The notes: generated from the letters alone by a model not told the origin. A stretch of DNA of 64,000 nucleotides from DATDAW01 sp036524675 (GCA_036524675.1 DATDBU010000048.1:1-64000); one strand, 5' to 3'; counted from the stretch's first letter, positions 44,501 through 52,304 are shown. Program-made: numbers and translations.

Positions 44501-45073
44501 GGCTAGGAATGCACCGAGCGGCACGAAGTAGAAGTCCGATCTCGCCTGCGCCTCCTCTTCGTCATCGAGCGCGATGAGGATTGTCTTCAGCAGATAAAAG
44601 CCGCCGTCGGTACAAACCTTGACGATGTTCTTCCAGGTGATTTTCCCGCTGAGAAACGGCGCGCCCGTATCTTCTACGAAGCTTACCGCCTGGGCCGCGA
44701 CGAAGAGCTTGGGCTTGCGCAGGCGAATGTAGTTGAGCGCAAGCAAATTCAGAAACCGGTTGGTGACCTCGCCCACCAACGCCGGACTCAGGCTGAACGA
44801 CGAGATGAATGACCGCACCGAATCGAAAACTGCACGCAGGTCGGAAAGCGTGCTGTCCAGCGCAGCTTTGTCCGCGTCCACCGTCTGCTGATAACGGCCG
44901 ATGCTATCGAGCTTGTCCTGCGGCACGTTCGGCTTCGGCGGCGGGTCGGTCGGCTCGAGGCCGACGTCTTCGAGCAGTGACTTGCGCGCTTCGTCGTCCT
45001 CAAGCGTGTCCTTGATCCACTCGAGGAACTCTTTGATTTCGCCAATCAGTCCCTGGAGTGTGCTTTCAGCCAT
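41525..45073 (-). CDS. Giant-cluster protein B: 1182-residue beta-rich protein (DUF6603-like)
   Basis: A helical N-terminal region (MAESTLQGLIGEIKEFLEWI, about 130 residues) is followed by some 800 residues of repeated amphipathic beta segments, for example PVGVALGPLELHSLQLKLAA, GLGFKLTGLGGMLAINRTFN and GFDVLIQLSPFHFLAEFHAS. Such alternating strands could form a long beta-helix, barrel or bridge-like lipid-transfer fold. From memory it resembles proteins annotated DUF6603; that should be checked. No signal peptide. It starts 12 bases after the PhoD-like gene. The function is unknown. Confidence 0.8.
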   Translation of the reverse strand: MAESTLQGLIGEIKEFLEWIKDTLEDDEARKSLLEDVGLEPTDPPPKPNVPQDKLDSIGRYQQTVDADKAALDSTLSDLRAVFDSVRSFISSFSLSPALVGEVTNRFLNLLALNYIRLRKPKLFVAAQAVSFVEDTGAPFLSGKITWKNIVKVCTDGGFYLLKTILIALDDEEEAQARSDFYFVPLGAFLAFAFKPNNRSLYGWDPAPESGTPQGDAISRRMLSSVFFTTERDANGQTIEKRINTSLYFLSTPQGGPGLFLTLGGSGALDAPLSKRWKALLEVSSPSVVDMTFFGEKVFTIRGPLGGPPDVRASVALQSIPDQTNRSFVLPSDSDTHFEVGTVELVATVSANEIDLDATEAEIKLSLNDCAVVIATKDNDGFLASLLPAGGLRFPFNFGLGASTKRGLFTEGNVPFLSGRSTRALGLTRAAPPNGKPPQIAGAIGKGFSVSIPVGVALGPLELHSLQLKLAANDTTPDTSDVVAEASASLILRLGPAYISIDRLGFELKLAFPEKGIGNLGLADLSLGPALPRGVAISIESSAVTGGGFLFLDQQRGVYAGAVQLSLEGGLSVSALGIIATRLPDGTKGFSLLVIITAEGFKPIQLGLGFKLTGLGGMLAINRTFNEEVLCVGVKNHTLDAVLFPANPVRDALQLLSGLNKIFPIAPGHHLFGPMVEIEWATPTLVTMQLGIVLEIGERLRLLVMGQVEAILPKKENDLLRIKMDAVGIIDFDQGTASLDAVLYESRLLKKFVLTGGMAMRLRWKGAPSFALAIGGLHHAFNPPANFPRLDRLAINLSAGDNPRITCAAYFAVTSNTVQFGARANLYAAAHGFSIEGDIGFDVLIQLSPFHFLAEFHASVQLKRGSRNLFKVAVEGALEGPRPLRARGKATFEVLWWDVSVSFDKTLVEGAPPPPLPAVDVLGELVAALGDRRNWQEALPVGQRRVATVRELPVPNEVRIHPLGKFGVKQTIVPLNLSRDIDKFGSSPPSGARRFSITSITVGGVAQTPTPLTDFFASAQFFEMTDDESIASPSFDTMDAGLMVGIDGFAFNNSERVNTVLEYETIIVDKQAPAPSPPKPGFKLNRDQLFLHARFGAAARSAVQRTGTAKFQNRARTPEVAVSKPRYAIASTEDLSPQTAPGVEAGKPMTWIDAQEILRKLKQQNPAEAAKRQVVRAYELVR

Positions 45074-45085
45074 GGGTCGTTTCGG

Positions 45086-47593
45086 TTAGGCCGACAGCAA
45101 CGCCTTTTCCGGCTTCTTCGCTTCGTCGGCAGTCAGCTTGTCGAGCTTCGCCTCGTGCTTTGTGTAAAGCTGCGGCGTCGGCGGTTTGTTGAGCGGATCG
45201 GCCGGATCGGGCGCAGCCGCATACAGCTCATGGATGACGAAAAGCGTTTCGCCACGTTTCTCAAATCGAACGAGGCCAAGATTGTTGATGAACAGGACCT
45301 GGCGCGAATGGCCTAGCTTGTCCATCTGACGGCCCTGACGGTTCGCTGCCCGGCGGAAACCTTCCTTGTTTTCCGTCACGTCGAAATTTGGGTTGGCCGG
45401 ATCGAGCAGCTCGGGCTGGGCCGGTTTGGGGCGCTCGGAGTCCTTGCGCTTGTCGAGCAGCACTTCCGCGCGCCACGACCAGTTGGGCAGCTTGGCGGTG
45501 TTCAGCTTCGTCCCCGCCGGCAAAATCTGGGGCGGAATCAGCACCGGCGCGCGTTTCAACCGGGATTTGATCGCAGGCACGGGTTTCACATCGGTGGGGA
45601 AGACCAGCAGATCCGACGCGGTGGTATCCCACCCCAAGCGCTCCGCCTTGAAATCCTTGCGGATAAGGCGCTGCGCGAACGCCAGCGTGCGATCGACGAT
45701 CCGGATAATGTCCGGCATCACGTTCTGTATTCCACTCGAGATGAATTGCACGAAACGAGCCGGCTCCGCCTGATCCGCCTGTTTCCAATAACTGAGCGCG
45801 TTGCTCGCCGCGTAATGAACGTCGCCGGACAGAAAAATAACCCGACGATAAGGGGCGAGTCGCTTTAGCAAAAATTCGAACGTCTTCGGATCAAACGTCC
45901 ACGCTTCGATTGCGTCCGGATTTGTGCCGATCTGGCCCCGCGTACCGATCGTCTTTTCGTCGAGCTTGCCTTGCAGCTCGTTGTAATCCTTCAGGTCGAA
46001 AATGCGATAAAGCGCCGGCGCAAACAGCTCATCGAACATCGACGGTCCGAGGACTGGCTCTGACGTGATGACGAAAACGACTTCTTTCCCAGTCGGCAAC
46101 GGACCTGCCGGAATCATGTCCGGCAGCGCGGTCACGGCAACGTTGCCCGGTGGCCCGACATTCGAAACGTAGCTGCGCCGCGTGCGGTTGTCGGTCACTA
46201 GGACCAAATGCTTTTCTCCTGGGACGGTGTAGTGCCATTTTACCGGCGGGTTGGCGGCGTCCAGCCCGGTGTTTTGATCCAGGCCCAAGAGCTTATCGAT
46301 TTCGTTGCCGGCAGCTTCGTTCGGATTTTCGGTGGCATTCGCCGGGAAGAGCTTCGTCGCCTGGTCGAGCAGTTGTTTGCGTTCACCGGCTTCGAACGCC
46401 ACCGAGTCATTGCCCCAACCCTGGAAGAGCGCATACGCGAGCATCCCGTTCCGAATAATCGTCTTGCCGAGCGGACTGGTGAGCACGCGATCGCGCCAGA
46501 TTGGATTCAAATACCAATCATCGGTGATCTCGTGATCATCGAAGATCATATAAGTCGGCGTGTTCGCCAGCGCGCGCCGCACCTTTGGCAATGTCCGACG
46601 GAACTCGGTCAGCGCGGCGATTTCACGGTCGTAAATGCCCGGGCGATCAGCCGCCTTGTCTTGCTCCGAAAGAAGGTCTTTCGTCTCCGCGCTCGGCGTG
46701 AAATCTGGAAGGAAAATCGCCTTCGCCGGGAATTCATCCCAGACCGCGCGGCTCCAGACCATCAAATACATCGCGCAGAATTCGGCCAACGACATCAAAT
46801 GACTGTGCCCATCGTGGGTAGTCATGCGCGCCGTGTTCAAAAGGAGCTTCAGCCGTTGCCCTGGCGGAAAATGCGGCCTGTCGGCTGGAAAACGCGTGAT
46901 CGCCTGAGAAACGGGATCACGCTTCACGGGCAGTTGCTCGATCCCTGGGAACAGTTGCTTTCCCAATTCCATCTGCATGTGCAGATGCACCCTGCCCACG
47001 TCGTCGGCATAAATCTGGTCGCCGGTAAGGAAGAGCTGGTGCGGCCGTTTTAGCGGGTCTTTGTAGGCGTTGTCGCGGCTGAGGAAGTCGTCAGCCCAAG
47101 CCAGACCGTCCATCAGCGAGGCACTCGCCCGCCGGCAGGAGCCGTGTACCACACGTAGGTCGGTCAGATTGCGGGGTGGCAGCGCGAAGGTTGGCAGCAC
47201 GTCCGCTTCAAACCCAAGCGCGAGATGCTTCGTGTTCGGGCCAGGCGTCGGCGGGTCATCGCGCAGCAATCCGAGAGATTTCAGCGTGTGGGTCCCGGAA
47301 GCAGTCTGCAGCGACAGATCGTACGAATAAGTCCGGTCTGGTTGCAGCGCCTGGCCGCTGGAAAGTTTCAGCGTCACAACGACCACATGAAGCTGCTGCC
47401 CGATACGCAACGTCTGCGCCGCTGGATCAGGACCGGTGACGAGGGCAGGCTTTTCCCCCGCCTTGATGCCGCCGCCTTCCCACAAGGAGAGTTTGACGTT
47501 GCTGGCAGCCTCCTTCAACGCAACCCATACCGACACCAGATTGGGCTCAACCCGGCGGAGTATCGGACCAGCCAGCATGACAGGCAGGTTCAC
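45086..47593 (-). CDS. Giant-cluster protein A: PhoD-like metallophosphoesterase without signal peptide
   Basis: About 835 residues from the GTG at 47593 (MNLPVMLAGPILRRVEPNLV), which has AGGA nine bases ahead; an ATG at 47578 and a GTG at 47689 are alternatives. After a Fn3-like N-terminal domain (about 160 residues) come the PhoD metal motifs: VVHGSCRRA, FLTGDQIYADDV, the acid-His block MIFDDHEITDDWYLNP, and FLSGDVHYAAS. Members hydrolyse phosphate mono- or diesters. Classical PhoD enzymes are Tat-exported; here no signal is visible, so it probably acts in the cytoplasm. It is the first gene of the five-gene block and its only member with an evident enzyme activity. Confidence 0.88.
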   Translation of the reverse strand: MNLPVMLAGPILRRVEPNLVSVWVALKEAASNVKLSLWEGGGIKAGEKPALVTGPDPAAQTLRIGQQLHVVVVTLKLSSGQALQPDRTYSYDLSLQTASGTHTLKSLGLLRDDPPTPGPNTKHLALGFEADVLPTFALPPRNLTDLRVVHGSCRRASASLMDGLAWADDFLSRDNAYKDPLKRPHQLFLTGDQIYADDVGRVHLHMQMELGKQLFPGIEQLPVKRDPVSQAITRFPADRPHFPPGQRLKLLLNTARMTTHDGHSHLMSLAEFCAMYLMVWSRAVWDEFPAKAIFLPDFTPSAETKDLLSEQDKAADRPGIYDREIAALTEFRRTLPKVRRALANTPTYMIFDDHEITDDWYLNPIWRDRVLTSPLGKTIIRNGMLAYALFQGWGNDSVAFEAGERKQLLDQATKLFPANATENPNEAAGNEIDKLLGLDQNTGLDAANPPVKWHYTVPGEKHLVLVTDNRTRRSYVSNVGPPGNVAVTALPDMIPAGPLPTGKEVVFVITSEPVLGPSMFDELFAPALYRIFDLKDYNELQGKLDEKTIGTRGQIGTNPDAIEAWTFDPKTFEFLLKRLAPYRRVIFLSGDVHYAASNALSYWKQADQAEPARFVQFISSGIQNVMPDIIRIVDRTLAFAQRLIRKDFKAERLGWDTTASDLLVFPTDVKPVPAIKSRLKRAPVLIPPQILPAGTKLNTAKLPNWSWRAEVLLDKRKDSERPKPAQPELLDPANPNFDVTENKEGFRRAANRQGRQMDKLGHSRQVLFINNLGLVRFEKRGETLFVIHELYAAAPDPADPLNKPPTPQLYTKHEAKLDKLTADEAKKPEKALLSA

Positions 47594-47685
47594 AACGGCG
47601 ACTATCCTGGATGTTGACCAGTCTTCAAGCCTTTTCTCGCACGATGCTTTCTGAAGCAGACCCGCGTGGGTTGATCGTGGCCGAC

Positions 47686-47910
47686 TCACTTTGCAATCGC
47701 AGCCGCGGCGAAGAGGTTGTTAAGACCTTCCGTCATTGTGGGATGCGAAAAAAATACGTCTCGGAGGGCTGTCAAGGGTAGTCCCGCAATCATGGCCACC
47801 TAAATGGTGCTCAATGTTTCTCCGGTATCGGCTGCAAGAATCGTGCATCCCAGGATCCGGTCGCTCTTTCTAAGAGACGTTTTTTTCTGCCCCGCTGCGC
47901 CGTCTATTCG
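47686..47910 (-). pseudogene. C-terminal fragment of a pyridine nucleotide-disulfide oxidoreductase
   Basis: The minus strand encodes LRIDGAAG, KSDRILGCTILAADTGETLS, a stop (TAG at 47802-47800), then VAMIAGLPLTALRDVFFSHP and TMTEGLNNLFAAAAIAK ending at TGA. This is the dimerisation-domain end of a mercuric reductase/lipoamide dehydrogenase-like flavoprotein. The rest of the gene is absent and the frame carries a nonsense codon, so it is a relic. Homology stops abruptly near 47910, where a different broken gene begins on the other strand. Confidence 0.75.
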
Positions 47911-47913
47911 TAG

Positions 47914-48690
47914 TGGTCTCGGCCCGGCAGACTTTATGATCTCTTGAGGGCAGCGGCGCGCGAAGAGATCGAATCAAGTCGCGGCGAATTCAGCACTCTC
48001 ACCGGAAGCGCGTTAGACGACGCAATCGATGAGCCTCAGAGTATTGCGACGGAGACCGATGACTTTCTCGATCTCGTAAATGACACAATGGATGAGATCG
48101 GCGAGAGATTCGCCGGAGTAACGAATGGAAGACCCATCAAGTCCTCTACAGGCTGATGGGATGCGTGGACTCTCACAATGCCGAGTCAGCAGCGTGACGG
48201 CTTCATCAACGCGGTGCGCGGATTTTGTGGGACGGCGAAAGATCAATGGGGCAGTCTGCTCACCCCTCTTGTTACCGGGATTCGCGTGCGCGGCCCATTC
48301 CGCCCCGAGTGGGTGCCGGAAGGAGAGGAGTATCGCCATGTCTTCATCGACACCGAGGGATTGCTGCACGCGCGCATGACGGCAGACGTTCCAGATGAAA
48401 TGACTTCTCTCTTCAATGACGTGGACAATGTGTTGCTTGTCGAGTCTGCGAAGAACGCTTTGAGTTCGCCGGTTGCAGGGAAGGTTTTTCGAGGCGCTGG
48501 CCAGCGCTGGCTATGCATCCAAGTTTGCACTCCTGTTTACGCACATGGATACGGTTTCCGGAGATAACCTGACCTCGCCCGGATCCAAGCGTGAACACCT
48601 TTTTGGCAGTGTGCGCAACGTGCTCGACAATCAAGTTGCCCGAATTGTCAGCCGTGAAGCTGCGCGGCGGCTCGCTGACCGAATTATGGC
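47914..48690 (+). pseudogene. Decayed GTPase-like gene
   Basis: The plus strand reads GRLYDLLRAAAREEIESSRG, EFSTLTGSALDDAIDEPQSI, then a stop at 48154. After that come FINAVRGFCGTAKDQWGSLL, HVFIDTEGLLHARMTADVPD and, after a +1 change near 48485, EALASAGYASKFALLFTHMD and NVLDNQVARIVSREAARRLA. DTEG and THMD fit GTPase motifs G3 and G4. The P-loop end is missing. With a nonsense codon, a frameshift and a lost start, it cannot be functional. Confidence 0.65.
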
Positions 48691-48737
48691 GGCTCATATA
48701 ACCAATTCCTTGCTTGTCGGGCTGTTAGCTGATCGCG

Positions 48738-49238
48738 TTACGGCGATTCGCCTTGCTTGTTTGCGGGCATGTCGAGAAGCCTTCGCAGCAGATTTGTGCA
48801 CAATACTAGATCTTTCTCACTCCAGGATGCGATTCGTTGCTGGAATGCGGCACCCTTAGTCTGGATCGCAGCCTCCAGCCGTTCGCGACCATCGACGGTC
48901 AGCGACAGGACGATACTTCGCCGATCCGAGGGATCGGTTGACGTCGCGATCAGTCCCAATCGCACAAGCTCGCGGATGAGGCGGCTTGCGGCGCTGCGAT
49001 CCATGCCAACGGCTTGCGCCACTGCGCTGGGTTTTGCCGGGCCGGAGGCGTTAAGCCAAAGGGCGATATGAAAAGCGGCCGGCTGGAGTTCGGCGTGAAA
49101 CGCAGCCGCGGCCTGCGCCGTCAACGCCCGGGACTGGCTTACCAGCGCGTTCAGTGCGGCGCCTAGCGCAAGGACGCACTTTTCCCGCCGCCCATCGTTC
49201 CGCGGAGTTTTGTCGGTCTGCGAGTTCATCATCCCCAT
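48738..49238 (-). CDS. MarR-family transcriptional regulator
   Basis: A 166-residue winged-helix protein. The recognition region reads PSAVAQAVGMDRSAASRLIR followed by the wing TSTDPSDRRSIVLSLTVDG, typical of MarR repressors that respond to phenolic or other small ligands or to oxidation. It is divergent from the SDR gene at 49336, and the shared 97-base gap holds a perfect 15-bp inverted repeat that is its likely operator. Confidence 0.9.
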   Translation of the reverse strand: MGMMNSQTDKTPRNDGRREKCVLALGAALNALVSQSRALTAQAAAAFHAELQPAAFHIALWLNASGPAKPSAVAQAVGMDRSAASRLIRELVRLGLIATSTDPSDRRSIVLSLTVDGRERLEAAIQTKGAAFQQRIASWSEKDLVLCTNLLRRLLDMPANKQGESP

Positions 49239-49280
49239 CGTCTGGCGTTTGCGTCTGCCGGAGAGATTGTCAGAATAGTT

Positions 49281-49316
49281 GACAAATATCCATCACATAG
49301 ATGATGGATATTTGTC
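49281..49316. promoter_or_regulatory. Perfect 15-bp inverted repeat, likely MarR operator
   Basis: GACAAATATCCATCA (49281-49295) and TGATGGATATTTGTC (49302-49316) are exact inverted copies separated by 6 bases. A TTGACA at 49279-49284 overlaps the left arm and could be the -35 element of the SDR promoter. The site lies midway between divergent marR-type and SDR genes, the classic place for an operator controlling both. Confidence 0.8.
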
Positions 49317-49335
49317 CATTAAATAAGCAATACCC

Positions 49336-50238
49336 ATGTCGCCATCTTTTCCAACTATTGTGATAACAGGAGCAACCAGCGGCATCGGTCGGTGCGCGGC
49401 AATTGCGCTCGCCAAGCGCGGAGCGAATCTCGTGCTCACCGCGCGCAGCCAAGCCAAGGCCGACGAAACAGTAGAAATGATCAAGGCTGCTGCGCCGGGC
49501 ACACGAGTCCACGTGCATTATGGTGATTTCGCCGATCTAGCCTCGGTCGCCGCGCTGGGACGTGAGATTGTCGCGCGCCATACCCAGATCGACGCGCTGA
49601 TCAACAATGCCGGAATTCATGCCTTTGAACCACGTATCACCGCAAACGGCTATTCCGAGATGATTGCGGTCAACTATCTGGCACCGTGGCTTTTGACGAA
49701 CATTCTGCTGGAGACCGTGATCAGATCGGCGCCGTCGCGCATTGTCACTGTCGCATCAGAAGCCTCGCTACAAGCCGTGGGATTTGATCCCCTTGCCGCG
49801 CTCACCGACAAACGTCCGTTTTCCGCACGAGGCTCCTCAGTGATCTACGGCCGAACCAAATTGATGAATATCATGTTTTCAATGAAATTGGCCAGCGAAC
49901 TGGCGGGTACCGGAGTGGCGGTCAACTGCTTATGTCCTGGATTCAACGTGACGGGACTCGGACGTGAACTCTGGTTTGCAGCGCCGCTCGAACGGCTGCT
50001 GACCAGGTTGAAGATCGGCAATCCTGAGCGTGGCGCAGGGATCATCGTCCGTCTGGCCAGCGATCCCTCCTACACCGACGTGACTGGCGGATACTTTTCG
50101 GTCAATCACATGCGACCGCTCGTCCCCGTGGCGCCGGGTGCCGACCCGCAAGCGCAGCAAGCGCTGTGGCAGGCGACTGCGGAACGAGTTGCCGTCTTCA
50201 GTCGCCACGAGGCCGTCGGGAGGCGCTCTGGTGAATGA
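49336..50238 (+). CDS. Short-chain dehydrogenase/reductase
   Basis: A 300-residue NAD(P)-dependent SDR. It shows TGATSGIG for the dinucleotide, NNAG in INNAGIHAFE, the catalytic Ser in TVASEASLQ and YGRTK for Tyr/Lys. The length and the LxGTGVAVNCLCPGFN region suit retinol-dehydrogenase-like SDRs. Divergent from the MarR gene and probably controlled by it. The substrate is unknown. Confidence 0.9.
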   Translation: MSPSFPTIVITGATSGIGRCAAIALAKRGANLVLTARSQAKADETVEMIKAAAPGTRVHVHYGDFADLASVAALGREIVARHTQIDALINNAGIHAFEPRITANGYSEMIAVNYLAPWLLTNILLETVIRSAPSRIVTVASEASLQAVGFDPLAALTDKRPFSARGSSVIYGRTKLMNIMFSMKLASELAGTGVAVNCLCPGFNVTGLGRELWFAAPLERLLTRLKIGNPERGAGIIVRLASDPSYTDVTGGYFSVNHMRPLVPVAPGADPQAQQALWQATAERVAVFSRHEAVGRRSGE

Positions 50239-50353
50239 CAGACGAATTCCCTGGGCTCTTCACGATGGGCCTCCTGATCGGGTGCCCGAAAAACGAAAAG
50301 CTGATCGTCGCTTCGGGACATTAGGCGTGCGCCATCACGGCGGATTCAGGCTT

Positions 50354-51263
50354 TCAATTTTGCGGCGACCAGCCGGAGCCAGGTCTCCACGAGCAGGGAA
50401 AACTTTCTCCACTGGACGCCGCCCGCAGAGGCTGCCAAGCGAAATCCCGAATCACGCCGAGGACTTCTCCCGTCTCAGTCGCACCCAGCCTGTTTTTACG
50501 GATAAACGCGTTCCATTGCACAGCTTTCATCGCGGCAAACTCCTCCCGCAGACCCATTGGCATTTCCTTAGGCAATGGAGTTTTTCGGCGGTTGAACGTG
50601 GCCCGAATAGCCCCAACGAGCGTTGGTCCATCGAACTCGAACGTTCGGCTCAGAAACCACAGGTCATAGAAATCTTTCATCCGGCTGTTCGCCTCACCGA
50701 GCAGGACCATGGCTTCCAGCTTTTCTGCGACGACGGTGTATGTCGGATAACTTCGGAGCTGAGGCGCGGGGAAATCGAGCAGCGCTGGGAATTCCACGGC
50801 CTGGGGTCCTGGCGTCACGGCGTCTCCGAATCCGACATCTGATTGGATACGGACATTCCCCAGGCGTGCCTCGATGGTCACGCGGATACCGCCGTAAACC
50901 GCCTCCTCGCGGATGGGCTTGGCAGTCACAGAATCCACGAGAAACTCCAACTCGTCAGGCTCGACTGGAACCGTGCAGATTTCGCGGAAGATTGCTGCCA
51001 CCTCACCGGCCTCTTCGGAACCCATCCCAAGCAAATCCAGATCGCGGGTGGGGCGGTGACTGATCTCGGTCCAGATACGAAAGAGCATCGCTCCCTTGAG
51101 GAGGAATCGATCCGCGTAACGCGACTGGCTGAGACGGTAGAGCAACCGCTCAATGCCATATCGCGTCAGAACCAGATCGAACGGCTCTCCGCGGTTCTGG
51201 CCTCGCGATCAGCAGCCGTCGCCGCACGGAGGCGGTGAGATTCTTCTTCACGGGTTTACTCAT
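50354..51263 (-). pseudogene. AbiEii-type nucleotidyltransferase toxin, frameshifted near the N-terminus
   Basis: The main frame (to 51145) carries the AbiEii signature: RFLLKGAMLFRIW, PTRDLDLLGMG (nucleotidyltransferase DxD-like motif) and YTVVAEKLEAMVLLGEANSR. The usual N-terminus is in another frame: MSKPVKKNLTASVRRRLLIA starts at the ATG at 51263 (overlapping the antitoxin stop as ATGA), and GQNRGEPFDLVLTRYGIER continues in the main frame from 51202. One base must be skipped near 51203 to join them. Without that, translation ends early, so the toxin is either inactive or made by frameshifting, provided the base call is right. Confidence 0.75.
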
Positions 51264-51862
51264 GTCAGGCTTTCCAGATAGGGGCGCATCACGTTCCCCA
51301 CCCGGCAGATGCGGGCATAGCGCGTCAGGTCATCCATCGTGCAGCCTTTCTCCCTCCATGTTTCGCGCAGGGCTTCCAGCGCGACGTCCAGTCCGATTTT
51401 GTTACGGAATTTGAAACAATCGGCCACGGTCTTGGCAGGACAGTAAATTTTCACCGCTACTCCCTCGATCAGGTGTTCTTCTTGTCCGGCATGGAGGGCT
51501 TCTCCACTGGAACGCACGATCCGCAGCGGGATGTGATCCACCCGCGGCTCCCGCGCCTTACCGTCGAGAGCCAGCCAGACTTCGTGCGGTTGCTGCGTCG
51601 TCAGCCCGTGGAATCGGAGGGCCGAAAGCAGGCAGACAATTCCATTGGGGATGCGCTTGCCTGCCTCGGCCAGCGTATGGTTCTCGCCGACCTCTCCCTC
51701 CGTCAGCGTGTAAAGCCCCCGTCCGACACGGACGATAACTCCCTTTTTCACAAGCTGGCCAAGGGTCGCCCGCCAGATGCCATGAGATTCCAGGTCGCGA
51801 CTACGCAGAACACTCGACTTCTTGAAAGCTTTCTGGATCGCATTTGGGATTGCTGTCGTCAT
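51260..51862 (-). CDS. AbiEi-family antitoxin
   Basis: About 200 residues from the ATG at 51862 (MTTAIPNAIQKAFKKSSVLR); in-frame Met codons at 51886 and 51898 are alternatives. The N-terminal winged helix (RSRDLESHGIWRATLGQLVK, then KKGVIVRVGRGLYTL) is the DNA-binding domain. The rest includes PNGIVCLLSALRFHGLTTQQ and VKIYCPAKTVADCFKFRNKI, the usual AbiEi C-terminal region. It represses its own operon and protects from the AbiEii nucleotidyltransferase, here encoded by the overlapping, frameshifted gene. Confidence 0.85.
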   Translation of the reverse strand: MTTAIPNAIQKAFKKSSVLRSRDLESHGIWRATLGQLVKKGVIVRVGRGLYTLTEGEVGENHTLAEAGKRIPNGIVCLLSALRFHGLTTQQPHEVWLALDGKAREPRVDHIPLRIVRSSGEALHAGQEEHLIEGVAVKIYCPAKTVADCFKFRNKIGLDVALEALRETWREKGCTMDDLTRYARICRVGNVMRPYLESLT

Positions 51863-51869
51863 TTCAAAG

Positions 51870-51897
51870 TGTCGGACATTATCCATATTTTCCGACA
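51870..51897 (-). promoter_or_regulatory. Inverted repeat at the abiE promoter
   Basis: TGTCGGA (51870-51876) is inverted as TCCGACA (51891-51897), with 14 bases between. It sits 7 bases upstream of the ATG at 51862 and includes a GATAAT that could be a -10 element on the minus strand. AbiEi proteins repress by binding inverted repeats at their promoters, so this is a likely operator. Confidence 0.55.
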
Positions 51898-52304
51898 TAT
51901 CGCAACCCTGCGCCCATGGCGCGCAAGGCAAGTAATCCGCGCTTCATCGTTGGCAGCCTGGAAGGCGACGCTCGCGGCGCGGAAAGCAATGCCCGGGTCG
52001 CGCTCGTCGAGAGCCTCGGCATTCCCCCGGAGGCCTTTTCCAGAAGCTGGTGCGCCTCGTTCGGATCGATGACATTCAGAATCAACACGACCCCGCTCTC
52101 GTCCGTCTTAAAATACCACTGATCGATTTTGCCAGCGAGATAGAGACGTGCGGTGTCGCGCATTTCGAAAGGCAGGATCGGGCCCCTTGCGATCGGAGTC
52201 CCCTTAGCCGTCCAGCGACCAATCGCGAGAAGTTTGGTAGCCGGAACTCCGGGCGCGGCTGGGTGCCCGGTACCACTGCCAGCGTTAATCGTCGTGTCTG
52301 GCAT
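51879..52304 (-). CDS. Small YCII/muconolactone-isomerase-like protein, 3' end replaced
   Basis: A 141-codon frame starting at an ATG that overlaps the hydrolase stop as TGATG. Residues 23-92 look like a small alpha/beta barrel protein: ATKLLAIGRWTAKGTPIARG, ARLYLAGKIDQWYFKTDESG, VVLILNVIDPNEAHQLLEKA. The last 45 residues (MPRLSTSATRALLSAPRASP onward) are Arg/Ser-rich and unlike the fold, and the frame runs into the abiE operator. The natural end has probably been lost where the abiE module joins. Function unknown. Confidence 0.55.
   Translation of the reverse strand: MPDTTINAGSGTGHPAAPGVPATKLLAIGRWTAKGTPIARGPILPFEMRDTARLYLAGKIDQWYFKTDESGVVLILNVIDPNEAHQLLEKASGGMPRLSTSATRALLSAPRASPSRLPTMKRGLLALRAMGAGLRYVGKYG

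Noticed and set aside
43259..44506. Plus-strand open frame of 415 codons
   Set aside because: Antisense to the beta-rich 1182-residue gene; translation is low in hydrophobic clusters and protein-like patterns.
32034..47593. Giant block as a phage tail or contractile injection system
   Set aside because: No sheath, tube, baseplate, spike or AAA+ ATPase signatures were recognised in any of the five proteins.
51844..52122. Plus-strand 92-codon frame over the abiE promoter
   Set aside because: It spans the operator and the antisense of a protein-like gene, with no recognisable domain.
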